Shown here: positions 1 through 6,351 of the stretch, in pieces
How positions within the stretch are numbered: the stretch's first letter is position 1
Layout of the letters: each line of letters opens with the position of its first letter
Source: JBCDBY01 sp039182715
Lineage (GTDB): Bacteria; Planctomycetota; PLA2
Direction of reading: 5' to 3'
DNA length: 7,432 bases
Assembly: GCA_039182715.1 (NCBI GenBank)
Contig: JBCDBY010000232.1
Location: 1-7,432, forward strand
Translations under genes and position numbers: made by a program
The notes under the pieces: model-generated
Databases searched by the model: none
What the model was told of the DNA's origin: nothing
Seen by the model: the letters and a program-made list of their open reading frames with translations, nothing else

Positions 1-1
1 C

Positions 2-163
2 GCAACCCATAGCGACCCCGACCACCCCATTATTTATCACCGCCAGTCCCAGAATCAAGGGCACTCAGCGGCCGTTAACCAGGGGGTTGCCCTAGCTAAA
101 GGAACTTGGATTAAGCCCAGACGCTGCACGTCGTCGAGAAGGCGGACTTCGAGGACGCCATGA
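2..163 (+). pseudogene. Fragment of a family 2 glycosyltransferase, cut off at both ends
   Basis: Reading frame 2 is open from the left edge to a TGA at 161-163. Codons 2-118 (39 residues) contain NQGHSAAVNQGVALAKG followed by TWIKP. This is the classic GT2 (GT-A fold) segment, N-x-G-x-(S/A)-x-A-x-N-x-G-(I/V)-x-x-A-x-G-x-(W/Y)-(I/L), which normally runs straight into the acidic metal-binding Asp cluster. Here the match stops exactly where that cluster should begin: after about position 118 the frame becomes an Arg/Ser-rich out-of-frame shadow of bamA. The fragment is less GC-rich than the rest and uses codons rare elsewhere in the window (AAT, CTA, AAA, GGA). The N-terminal part lies outside the window. 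By itself it cannot be functional. It is either a contig-end chimera or the remnant of a rearrangement. The GT2 identification comes from motif recognition in a short piece and is fairly secure. Confidence 0.6.
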
Positions 164-2241
164 CGACGCGCTCCGGCCGGCCGTTGCTCGACTACGGCCT
201 CAAGCGCGACGCCGAGATGATCGCCAACCTCCACCGCAAGGAGGGCTTCCACTTCGTCAACGTGCAGCCCCTGAAGCGCCCGACCGGACGCCAGGACGTC
301 GAGGACGTGGTGTTCGTGGTCCATACCGGACCGCGGCCGAAGGTCTTCAACGTCCTCTTCGAGGGCGCGCACTCGGTCAAGCGACGCCAGCTCCAGCGGC
401 TGGTCCAGAACTCCGACCGCTACCGCACGCAGTTCCTCGGCCTCGGCCGCCTCTTCAACCCGACCTACTTCAACGCGGACCTGCTCGAGGAGGATCGTCG
501 CCGTCTCGAGTTCTGGTACCGGCAGGAGGGCTGGCAGGACGCGCGCGTCGTGCTGGTCGGTTACCGGTTCGAGAACGACAACAAGGAAGCATTCATCCAC
601 TTCCGGATCGACGAGGGCCAGCGCTATCGCATCCGCGGGTTCACGGTCGAGTACGAGGAGGATGGCGACCCGCTCCCGAAGGACCGCGAGTTCCTCTCGG
701 TCGACAACCTGGAGCGGCTCGCGGTCTTCGCGCCGGGCTACGCCTTCCGCGCCGAGGACATCGAGCAGACGCGCCTGCGCATCCAGGAGCGGCTCTGGTC
801 GCGCGCCTACGCGAAGTCGGGCGTCCGGCAGGACTACGACATCAATCCGCTCGACCGCAGCATCCAGATCACCTTCCGCATCGACGCGGGCCCCAAGATC
901 CGGCTCGGCCGCATCCGCATCCTGGGCAACCGCTTCACGCGCGACAACGTCATCCGCCGCGCCTATCGCGGTGAGGCGCTGCCGGGCGAGGAGCTGAACG
1001 TCTCCGCGCTGCGCGCCGGCCAGACGCGCCTGCGCGCGCTCAACTTTTTCGGCCTCGTGCGCTACGGCACCGGTCGCCCCGGCTCGATCTTCGGCCTGGT
1101 CAAGTCGAACAACGAGGATCGCGAGGACGAGTACGACGTCGAGCTCGAGGTCGAGGAAATCGACACGCGCAGCATCCAGTTCGGCGCGGGCGTGAGCACC
1201 GACGGCGGCATCTTCGGATTCGTGCAGGTCACGTGGCGCAACTTCGACATCTTCCGTCTTCCGCAGAAGTGGTGGCGCGTCCTCGACAAGGACGCCTTCC
1301 GCGGCGGCGGTCAGACCTTCTCGATCGAGTTCGCGCCCGGCACCGTCTTCAGCCGCTTCCGCATCGCGTTCTCCGACCCGCGCCTCAACGACTCGCAGTG
1401 GGGCTTCAACATCGAGATCTCGCGACGACTCGCGCAGTTCACAGACTACGACCAGTCCACCGACGGCATCTACCTCGGCTTCAGCCGCTTCCTCGATCGC
1501 AAGTTCAACTGGCGCCTGACCCTCAACTGGTCGTTGCGGGAGGTGACCCTCGACGATCCCGACCCAACGGCGCCGGTCAACATGCTCGACGAGCAGGGCC
1601 GCTCGACGGTCCACGGCGTCGGCGCGCGCCTCAACTACACGCGCGTTCGCGGAGGCGATCCATTCCTGAACGGCTATCGGCTGACGTTCACGACGGACTG
1701 GTACGGCGGCCCCCTCGGGGGCGAGGTGGACGTCGTGAAGGCGACGATTCGCGGCGCGCTCGGCTCGCGGGCCTACCGCAATCGCCAGGGGTCGTGGCAG
1801 CGTTTCCGCGTCGAGGCACGCGTCGACTGGGCGACGGCGTACGACGACACCGTCCAGGTGCCGATTTTCGAGCGCTACTTCCTCGGCGGTCGCAACCTGC
1901 GCGGGTTCGAGTTCCGCGGCGTCGGCCCGAAGAGCAACGGGAGCCCGTCCGGCGGCGAATTCCTGGTCAGCGTGATCGGGCAGTACACCTTCCCGATTGC
2001 CGACCGCGACGTGACCGGATTCGGCATCGACATCCACTTCTTCCTCGATCAGGGGACCCTGGTGGAGGACACCCAGGACATCAGCTGGGAGACCTGGCGC
2101 ATCTCGGCCGGGTTCGGCTTCGGCATCCAGTTCGGCTCGCCCAACCAGCCGCCGTTGACCATCGACTTCGCGTGGCCGATCCGCCGCGTGAACACCGATA
2201 CGCGTCAGGTCGTCTCGGTGAGCTTCGAGCGGACGTTCTGA
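160..2241 (+). CDS. bamA: Outer-membrane protein assembly factor BamA (Omp85 family), 5' end missing
   Basis: BamA is the outer-membrane core of the BAM complex, which folds and inserts beta-barrel proteins; POTRA domains in the periplasm receive the substrates. Residue numbers count from ATG 160. Residues 1-54 are the later part of one POTRA, followed by roughly 55-150, 153-243 (starting near the GFTVE strand) and 244-330 (IRLGRIRILGNRFTRDNVIRR is a textbook POTRA start). The barrel spans about 336-693. It includes the lumenal-loop motif LRGF at 580-583 (VRGF in most members, with the conserved Arg at 581) and ends SVSFERTF, a C-terminal aromatic beta-signal. There is no signal peptide. POTRA-like sequence continues in frame upstream of the ATG to about position 119, and the next in-frame stop is at 112-114. 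The ATG is therefore internal and the true start is lost at the junction near 118. The 693 residues compare with about 800 for typical BamA. lpxC-fabZ follows 25 nt later. The family call is secure; BamA rather than a paralogue such as TamA is supported by the lipid A neighbourhood. Confidence 0.88.
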   Translation: MTTRSGRPLLDYGLKRDAEMIANLHRKEGFHFVNVQPLKRPTGRQDVEDVVFVVHTGPRPKVFNVLFEGAHSVKRRQLQRLVQNSDRYRTQFLGLGRLFNPTYFNADLLEEDRRRLEFWYRQEGWQDARVVLVGYRFENDNKEAFIHFRIDEGQRYRIRGFTVEYEEDGDPLPKDREFLSVDNLERLAVFAPGYAFRAEDIEQTRLRIQERLWSRAYAKSGVRQDYDINPLDRSIQITFRIDAGPKIRLGRIRILGNRFTRDNVIRRAYRGEALPGEELNVSALRAGQTRLRALNFFGLVRYGTGRPGSIFGLVKSNNEDREDEYDVELEVEEIDTRSIQFGAGVSTDGGIFGFVQVTWRNFDIFRLPQKWWRVLDKDAFRGGGQTFSIEFAPGTVFSRFRIAFSDPRLNDSQWGFNIEISRRLAQFTDYDQSTDGIYLGFSRFLDRKFNWRLTLNWSLREVTLDDPDPTAPVNMLDEQGRSTVHGVGARLNYTRVRGGDPFLNGYRLTFTTDWYGGPLGGEVDVVKATIRGALGSRAYRNRQGSWQRFRVEARVDWATAYDDTVQVPIFERYFLGGRNLRGFEFRGVGPKSNGSPSGGEFLVSVIGQYTFPIADRDVTGFGIDIHFFLDQGTLVEDTQDISWETWRISAGFGFGIQFGSPNQPPLTIDFAWPIRRVNTDTRQVVSVSFERTF

Positions 2242-2246
2242 TCCCG

Positions 2247-2252
2247 TACAAT
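2247..2252 (+). promoter_or_regulatory. Possible -10 box just upstream of lpxC-fabZ
   Basis: TACAAT matches the sigma70 -10 consensus at five of six positions and lies in the 25-nt gap between bamA and lpxC. The sequence 17 nt upstream (TTCGAG, 2224-2229) is a poor -35 box, and there is no TGn extension. If the box is used, transcription would begin around 2259-2260, only about seven nt before the GTG start. That would give an almost leaderless message, which fits the absence of a Shine-Dalgarno sequence there. This is a weak call based on one hexamer in an otherwise GC-rich context. Confidence 0.3.
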
Positions 2253-2266
2253 TCTCGCCCGACACT

Positions 2267-3598
2267 GTGAGCGAGCGGCCGCAAAGGACCCTGGGTAGCG
2301 AGATCGAGATCACCGGTAGCGGACTGCACACCGGTGAGAAGGTCACGTTGCGCCTCAAGCCCGCCGAGGCCGGGACCGGGGTGGTCTTTCGCCGCGTGGA
2401 CCTCGAGGGGTCGTCGCCGATCCCCGCGCGCATCGAGTACATGCACGACGCGCCGCGCCGCACCTGCCTCAAGGAGGGCGCGGCCGAGGTGCATACGACC
2501 GAGCATCTGCTCGCCGCGCTCGCCGCCGCGCAGGTCGACAACGTGATCTGCGAGATGGACGGCCCGGAGCTTCCCGGCGTGGACGGGTCGAGCCGTCCCT
2601 TCCTCGACGCGATCGAGGGCACCAAACTGAAGGATCAGAAGGATCCGGTGCTCATCCACACGCTGCGCGAGCCGATCTTCGTCGAGGGCGAGGACTGGAC
2701 GATCGTGGCGCTGCCGCGCGAGGAGGGCCTGCGGCTCACCTACACCCTCTCGTTCGACACGCCGCGCGAGATCCAGGAGACGATGACCTTCGACCTGACG
2801 CAGGACGGGTTCCGCGAGGCGATCGCGCCGGCGCGCACCTTCTGCACGAGCGAGGAGATCGCGATGCTCCGCGAGGCGGGGCTCGGCAAGGGCGCGACCG
2901 AGGAGAACACCGTCGTCATCACCGACGACGAACACCACGACCGCAACGTCATGCGGTTTCCCGACGAGCCGCTGCGGCACAAGATCCTCGACATGATCGG
3001 GGACCTCGCGCTGCTCGGGCGCCCGCTGCACGCCCACGTCATCGCGCAGCGCACCGGCCATGCCGCCAACCGCGCCCTCGTCCGTCGCATCGCGGCGGAG
3101 ATGCACAAGCGCGAAGAGCTGGGCCATCTGCGGCACGGCAGCGGTCTCGGCATCAACGAGATCATGCGCGTGCTTCCGCACCGCTATCCGATGCTGCTGG
3201 TCGACCGGGTCATCGAGCTCGAGGGGTTCAAGCGCGCGGTCGGCATCAAGAACGTCACGATCAACGAGCCGTTCTTCACCGGCCACTACCCCGAGACGCC
3301 GATCATGCCGGCGGTCCTCACGCTGGAGGCGCTCGCGCAGCTCGCCGGCATCCTGCTGCTGCGCAAGCTCGACTACGCGGGCAAGGTGGCGGTCTTCCTC
3401 GGCATGGACGACGTGCGGCTGCGCCATGCGGTCATGCCGGGCGACCAGCTCCGGCTCCAGGTGGAGACGCTCCATCTCGGGCGGCGCGGCGGCAAGGTGC
3501 AGGCGCGCGCCAGCGTGCGCGACACGCTGGTCGCCGAAGCGATCATGAAGTTCATGCTGGTGGATTCGCCCAGCAACGTGGAGGATCAGGAGCTGTGA
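2267..3598 (+). CDS. lpxC/fabZ: Bifunctional UDP-3-O-acyl-N-acetylglucosamine deacetylase / 3-hydroxyacyl-ACP dehydratase (LpxC-FabZ fusion)
   Basis: The first half (about 1-285) is LpxC, the zinc deacetylase for the committed step of lipid A synthesis. Its active site is complete and falls at E. coli numbering: GLHTG near the start, TTEH with E79 and zinc ligand H80, RHKILD with H238 and D242, and TGHA with catalytic H265. A short linker (about 280-295) leads to FabZ (about 296-432), which dehydrates 3-hydroxyacyl-ACP. It has LPHRYPMLLVDR, the catalytic His in GHYP (H340) and the catalytic Glu in LEALAQ (E354). FabZ has Pro-Gly-Val-Leu before this Glu in many members; here it is Pro-Ala-Val-Leu. 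Such fusions are established in Bacteroidota and also occur in other phyla. The start is GTG 2267, because the conserved N-terminal LpxC strand begins six codons later. No Shine-Dalgarno is visible. The stop overlaps the lpxA start (GTGA), implying coupled translation. Confidence 0.96.
   Translation: MSERPQRTLGSEIEITGSGLHTGEKVTLRLKPAEAGTGVVFRRVDLEGSSPIPARIEYMHDAPRRTCLKEGAAEVHTTEHLLAALAAAQVDNVICEMDGPELPGVDGSSRPFLDAIEGTKLKDQKDPVLIHTLREPIFVEGEDWTIVALPREEGLRLTYTLSFDTPREIQETMTFDLTQDGFREAIAPARTFCTSEEIAMLREAGLGKGATEENTVVITDDEHHDRNVMRFPDEPLRHKILDMIGDLALLGRPLHAHVIAQRTGHAANRALVRRIAAEMHKREELGHLRHGSGLGINEIMRVLPHRYPMLLVDRVIELEGFKRAVGIKNVTINEPFFTGHYPETPIMPAVLTLEALAQLAGILLLRKLDYAGKVAVFLGMDDVRLRHAVMPGDQLRLQVETLHLGRRGGKVQARASVRDTLVAEAIMKFMLVDSPSNVEDQEL
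3580..3584 (+). promoter_or_regulatory. Ribosome binding site of lpxA inside the end of lpxC-fabZ
   Basis: GGAGG lies 10 nt before the GTG start of lpxA. A second purine run, AGGAG at 3588-3592, is too close (2 nt). Together with the GTGA overlap of stop and start, this supports GTG 3595 as the lpxA start and termination-reinitiation coupling with lpxC-fabZ. Confidence 0.6.
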
Positions 3599-4416
3599 GC
3601 ACGCAGGACGTGCATCCGACCGCCGTGGTCGAGGCCGGCGCCCGCGTCGGCGAAGGCTGTCGCATCGGTCCCTACGTCGTCATCGGCCCCGCCGTCGAGC
3701 TGGGCGACAACGTCGTCGTCCACGCGCACGCCGTGATCGGCGGCAACACCTCGATCGGCGATGCGACCGTGATCCACGCCCACGCCGTGATCGGCGGGCC
3801 GCCGCAGGATCTCAAGTACCTCGGCAGCGACACCACGCTGCGCGTCGGACAGCGCAACCTCATCCGCGAGGGCGTCACGATCAACACCGGCACCGAGCAG
3901 GGCGGCGGCGAGACGATCGTGGGCGACGACAACATCATCATGGCCAACGCGCACGTCGCCCACGACTGCATCATCGGCAACGGCTGCATCGTGGCGAACA
4001 ACGTCATGCTCGCCGGCCACGTGGTGGTCGAGGACGGCGTGAACCTCGCGGGTGGCGCCGGCGTGCACCACTTCGCGACGGTGGGCAAGTACGCCTATAT
4101 CGGCGGACTCACGCGCCTCACCCGCGATGCACCGCCCTACACGATCGTCGAGGGTCACCCGATGCGGGTGCGCGGCGTCAACGTGGTCGGCCTCAAGCGG
4201 GCCGGGCTCGACGACGTCACGATCAAGGCGATCAAGGACTGCTTCAAGATGCTCTTCAAGTCGGATGACCCGTTGACGGAGAGCGTCGACAAGGCGCGGG
4301 CCGAGTTCGCCGGCATCGACGAGGTCATCTACATGATCAACTTCGTCGAGGCGAGCAACGCCGGGCGCCAGGGCCGCCAGGAGGAGGATCCCGGCCGGGA
4401 TCTGATGGGGGGCTAG
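3595..4416 (+). CDS. lpxA: UDP-N-acetylglucosamine acyltransferase (LpxA)
   Basis: LpxA transfers a 3-hydroxyacyl chain from ACP to the 3-position of UDP-GlcNAc, the first step of lipid A synthesis, in the cytoplasm as a trimer. The protein has 273 residues (262 in E. coli). Residues 1 to about 190 are hexapeptide repeats of a left-handed beta-helix, including two coils that share HAHAVIGG. A helical C-terminal domain follows. Active-site histidines are present: ANAHVAHD with H120 and catalytic H123, AGHV with H142 and GVHHF with H158. The DLKYLG, GTEQGGG and GVNVVGLKR segments also match the family. An ungapped alignment from H158 places G171 at the E. coli G173 acyl-chain ruler position. 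The C-terminal last 20 or so residues (from NAGRQG) are a polar extension. The start overlaps the lpxC-fabZ stop by 4 nt, and the next gene begins 2 nt after the stop, so this is one transcription unit. Confidence 0.96.
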   Translation: MSTQDVHPTAVVEAGARVGEGCRIGPYVVIGPAVELGDNVVVHAHAVIGGNTSIGDATVIHAHAVIGGPPQDLKYLGSDTTLRVGQRNLIREGVTINTGTEQGGGETIVGDDNIIMANAHVAHDCIIGNGCIVANNVMLAGHVVVEDGVNLAGGAGVHHFATVGKYAYIGGLTRLTRDAPPYTIVEGHPMRVRGVNVVGLKRAGLDDVTIKAIKDCFKMLFKSDDPLTESVDKARAEFAGIDEVIYMINFVEASNAGRQGRQEEDPGRDLMGG

Positions 4417-4418
4417 CG

Positions 4419-5444
4419 GTGAGCGGCGGGGGCAAGGTGCGCGTCGGCGTCGTCGGCGTCGGTCACTTCGGTCGCAACCACGCGCGCATCTACTCGCAGA
4501 TGGAGGATGCGGAGCTGGTCGCCATCGCCGATCCCAACGAGGAGCGCCGCGAGGCGATGTGCGAGCTCTACGGCTGCCGCGGCGTGGGCGATCACACGGA
4601 GCTGGAGGGCATCGATGCGGTCAGCGTTGCGGTGCCGACGGTCCACCACGAGCGCGTCGCGACCCACTTCCTCACGAAGGGCATCCCGGTCCTCGTGGAG
4701 AAGCCGATCGCGGATTCGGTCGACGCCGCCGAGCGGATCGTCGCCACCGCGCGCGAGAACGGGACGTTCGTCGGGGTCGGGCACGTCGAGCGATTCAACC
4801 CGGTCGTCGACGCGGCGGTCAAGCTCGGCATCCGGCCGCTCTTCATCGAGTGCCACCGGCTCAACCCGTTCAGCTTTCGCGCGACCGACGTGGGCGTCGT
4901 GCTCGACCTGATGATCCACGACCTCGACGTCATCCTGCATTTCGTCGGGTCGAAGGTGAAGACCGTCGATGCGGTGGGCGTGGGCGTGCTGAGCCAGCAC
5001 GAGGACATCGCCAACGCGCGCCTCAAGTTCGAGAACGGCGCGGTGGTGAACGTGACGGCGAGCCGCGTGGCGGTCAAGCCGATGCGCAAGATCCGCGTCT
5101 TCAGCCCGGAGAGCTACATCTCGCTCGACTACGGTCGGCGCGAGGGCGTGATCTACCGCAAGAGTCCCAAGCTCACGCTCGATCTCGTCAAGCAGATCAC
5201 CGAGGACCCGGACTCCCTGGCCGACCTGCGCGGGCAGGAGAGCGTCTTCGGCGAGCTGCTGCACCAGGAGACGCTGCCGCTCGAGGAGCGCGACGCCCTC
5301 GAGATGGAGCTCGGAAACTTCGTGGCCGCCGTGCGCAGCGGTGGATCGCCCGCGGTCACCGGCGAGCACGGCCTCGAGGTCGTGCGCATCGCGCATGCGA
5401 TCCTCGACGAGATCCGGGCGGCGCGCGCCGCCGCCGGCCAATAG
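4419..5444 (+). CDS. Gfo/Idh/MocA-family NAD(P)-dependent oxidoreductase, possible GnnA-like lipid A sugar dehydrogenase
   Basis: This is a cytoplasmic two-domain sugar oxidoreductase of 341 residues, a usual length. The N-terminal Rossmann fold has the dinucleotide motif GVVGVGHFG (G13-x-G15-x-x-G18), an acidic residue ending the second strand in IADP, and the EKP motif at 94-96 with the family's conserved Lys at 95. The C-terminal alpha/beta domain carries the catalytic D-x3-H pattern (D163, H167) within DLMIHDLD. The protein starts at GTG 4419, two nt after the lpxA stop, behind a run of six G (4407-4412). Tight linkage to lpxA suggests a nucleotide-sugar substrate. In Acidithiobacillus, GnnA, a member of this family encoded beside lpxA, oxidises the 3-hydroxyl of UDP-GlcNAc before transamination by GnnB. 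No aminotransferase gene is in this window, so the GnnA role is an inference. The family assignment is firm; the substrate is not shown. Confidence 0.9.
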   Translation: MSGGGKVRVGVVGVGHFGRNHARIYSQMEDAELVAIADPNEERREAMCELYGCRGVGDHTELEGIDAVSVAVPTVHHERVATHFLTKGIPVLVEKPIADSVDAAERIVATARENGTFVGVGHVERFNPVVDAAVKLGIRPLFIECHRLNPFSFRATDVGVVLDLMIHDLDVILHFVGSKVKTVDAVGVGVLSQHEDIANARLKFENGAVVNVTASRVAVKPMRKIRVFSPESYISLDYGRREGVIYRKSPKLTLDLVKQITEDPDSLADLRGQESVFGELLHQETLPLEERDALEMELGNFVAAVRSGGSPAVTGEHGLEVVRIAHAILDEIRAARAAAGQ

Positions 5445-5462
5445 ACCGGAATCCTTCAGACC

Positions 5463-6320
5463 GTGATCGCCCATGACGAGAGCCTGGTCGCCTACCTCGG
5501 CGGCCCCGCCGGCGAAACGCTCTACCTCGCCGAGCCGGGCGGGACGTTTCGCGAGGCGGTGCGCTATGGGCTGGAGAAGAAGGAGCAGGCCGCGCGCCAG
5601 CGCCGGCTGTTGCTCACGCCCGACTGCCTGTTCGTGCTCGAGCCGAAGGAGGGCGTCTTCTTCGACGAGGGCGACGTGCGCGTCCGCCGGCTCGATCGCG
5701 ACGGACGCGAGCTGGACGTGGTGGAGGGGCGGGGCGACGAGGGCCCGGCGCAGATGGCGCTGCTCGCCGTCCAGGACGGCCGCGATGCGCCGCTGCAGGT
5801 GACCGCGTTCGGGGTCGACCCCGAGACCGGGCTGCCGTGGCGCTGGCACCGCGAGGAGGAGCCGCAGTTCCGCTGGCGGCCGTGGGGCCGCCGCAGCCGG
5901 CCGCTCTGGGTCGGCGACACGCTTTACGCCCCGTTTCACGGCAAGGCCCTCCGGATCTACCGCGCCGGGGTGCGGGAGACCGCGGACATCCTCTGCGGCA
6001 TGGTTCAGCGCCTGCGGGATCGCGTGCTGGTCGTCGGCTACAAGGACGATCGGCCCGCCGTCTGGCTCGACGGCGCCATCCGGCCGGTGTCCGGCCCCCC
6101 GATTTTCCCCTACATGCGGGAGTTCCGCGGGGCGCCGGCCGTGGAGCGCGCGGACGGCAGTCTCGTGCTGCTGCGTTCCGAGGGCGGCGCGCTGCCGGGG
6201 CTCGACGGGCCGGGCGGGACGCTGCCGGCGGGGCTCTACGACGGCTTCGTCGCCGTGGGCGGCGAGGTCTGGGGTCTCGAGATCGCAAACGGCCCCCGGA
6301 TGGTCCGCGCGGAGCTTTGA
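5463..6320 (+). CDS. Hypothetical protein, function not recognised
   Basis: I do not recognise a family in these 285 residues. No signal peptide, membrane segment or catalytic motif is visible. The chain is a series of short alternating hydrophobic stretches (ETLYLAEP, LLLTPDCLFVLEP, LLAVQDG, LWVGDTLYAPF, RVLVVGYKDDRPAVWLDG, SLVLLRSEGG, YDGFVAVGGEVWGLEI), which looks all-beta and could be propeller-like. A Trp- and Arg-rich segment at 126-149 has five Trp in 24 residues. Two Cys occur (in PDCLF and ILCGM). The start is GTG 5463, without a Shine-Dalgarno; it lies in the same frame as the upstream oxidoreductase, 18 nt after that gene's TAG stop. Codon use matches the neighbours and the long frame has clear coding character, so it is a real gene. 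Its position, co-directional and 18 nt after the lipid A genes, suggests co-transcription. lpxB might be expected here but this protein is not LpxB. Confidence 0.75.
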   Translation: MIAHDESLVAYLGGPAGETLYLAEPGGTFREAVRYGLEKKEQAARQRRLLLTPDCLFVLEPKEGVFFDEGDVRVRRLDRDGRELDVVEGRGDEGPAQMALLAVQDGRDAPLQVTAFGVDPETGLPWRWHREEEPQFRWRPWGRRSRPLWVGDTLYAPFHGKALRIYRAGVRETADILCGMVQRLRDRVLVVGYKDDRPAVWLDGAIRPVSGPPIFPYMREFRGAPAVERADGSLVLLRSEGGALPGLDGPGGTLPAGLYDGFVAVGGEVWGLEIANGPRMVRAEL

Positions 6321-6345
6321 CAGCCCCCCGGGGCGCGATTACCTT
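6317..6345 (+). promoter_or_regulatory. Sigma70-type promoter of rpsB-tsf
   Basis: A perfect -35 box TTGACA (6317-6322) overlaps the TGA stop of the preceding gene. After the optimal 17-nt spacer comes TACCTT (6340-6345), which keeps the three most conserved -10 positions (T, A and final T). Transcription would start around 6352, giving a leader of about 79 nt. The position directly before a ribosomal protein gene supports it. The call is from the sequence alone. Confidence 0.65.
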
Positions 6346-6351
6346 GATCGA

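Noticed and set aside
1233..2270. 345-codon + strand frame overlapping the BamA barrel
   Set aside because: Arg/Pro/His-rich out-of-frame translation; the BamA frame carries LRGF and the C-terminal beta-signal.
55..2625. 856-codon open frame on the minus strand opposite bamA and lpxC
   Set aside because: Low-complexity Asp/Glu/Arg/Ala/Val-rich translation with no domain, spanning two well-supported genes. It is a typical antisense shadow in high-GC DNA.
2081..3475. 464-codon minus-strand open frame opposite lpxC-fabZ
   Set aside because: Same compositional bias and no motif; the + strand holds complete LpxC and FabZ active sites.
4413..5939. 508-codon minus-strand open frame opposite the oxidoreductase
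   Set aside because: Charged repetitive composition and no recognisable domain; it overlaps a clear Gfo/Idh enzyme and the next gene.
6324..6333. CCCCCCGGGG as a terminator after the hypothetical gene
   Set aside because: The palindrome leaves no loop and no T-run follows; it lies in the spacer of the better-supported rpsB promoter.
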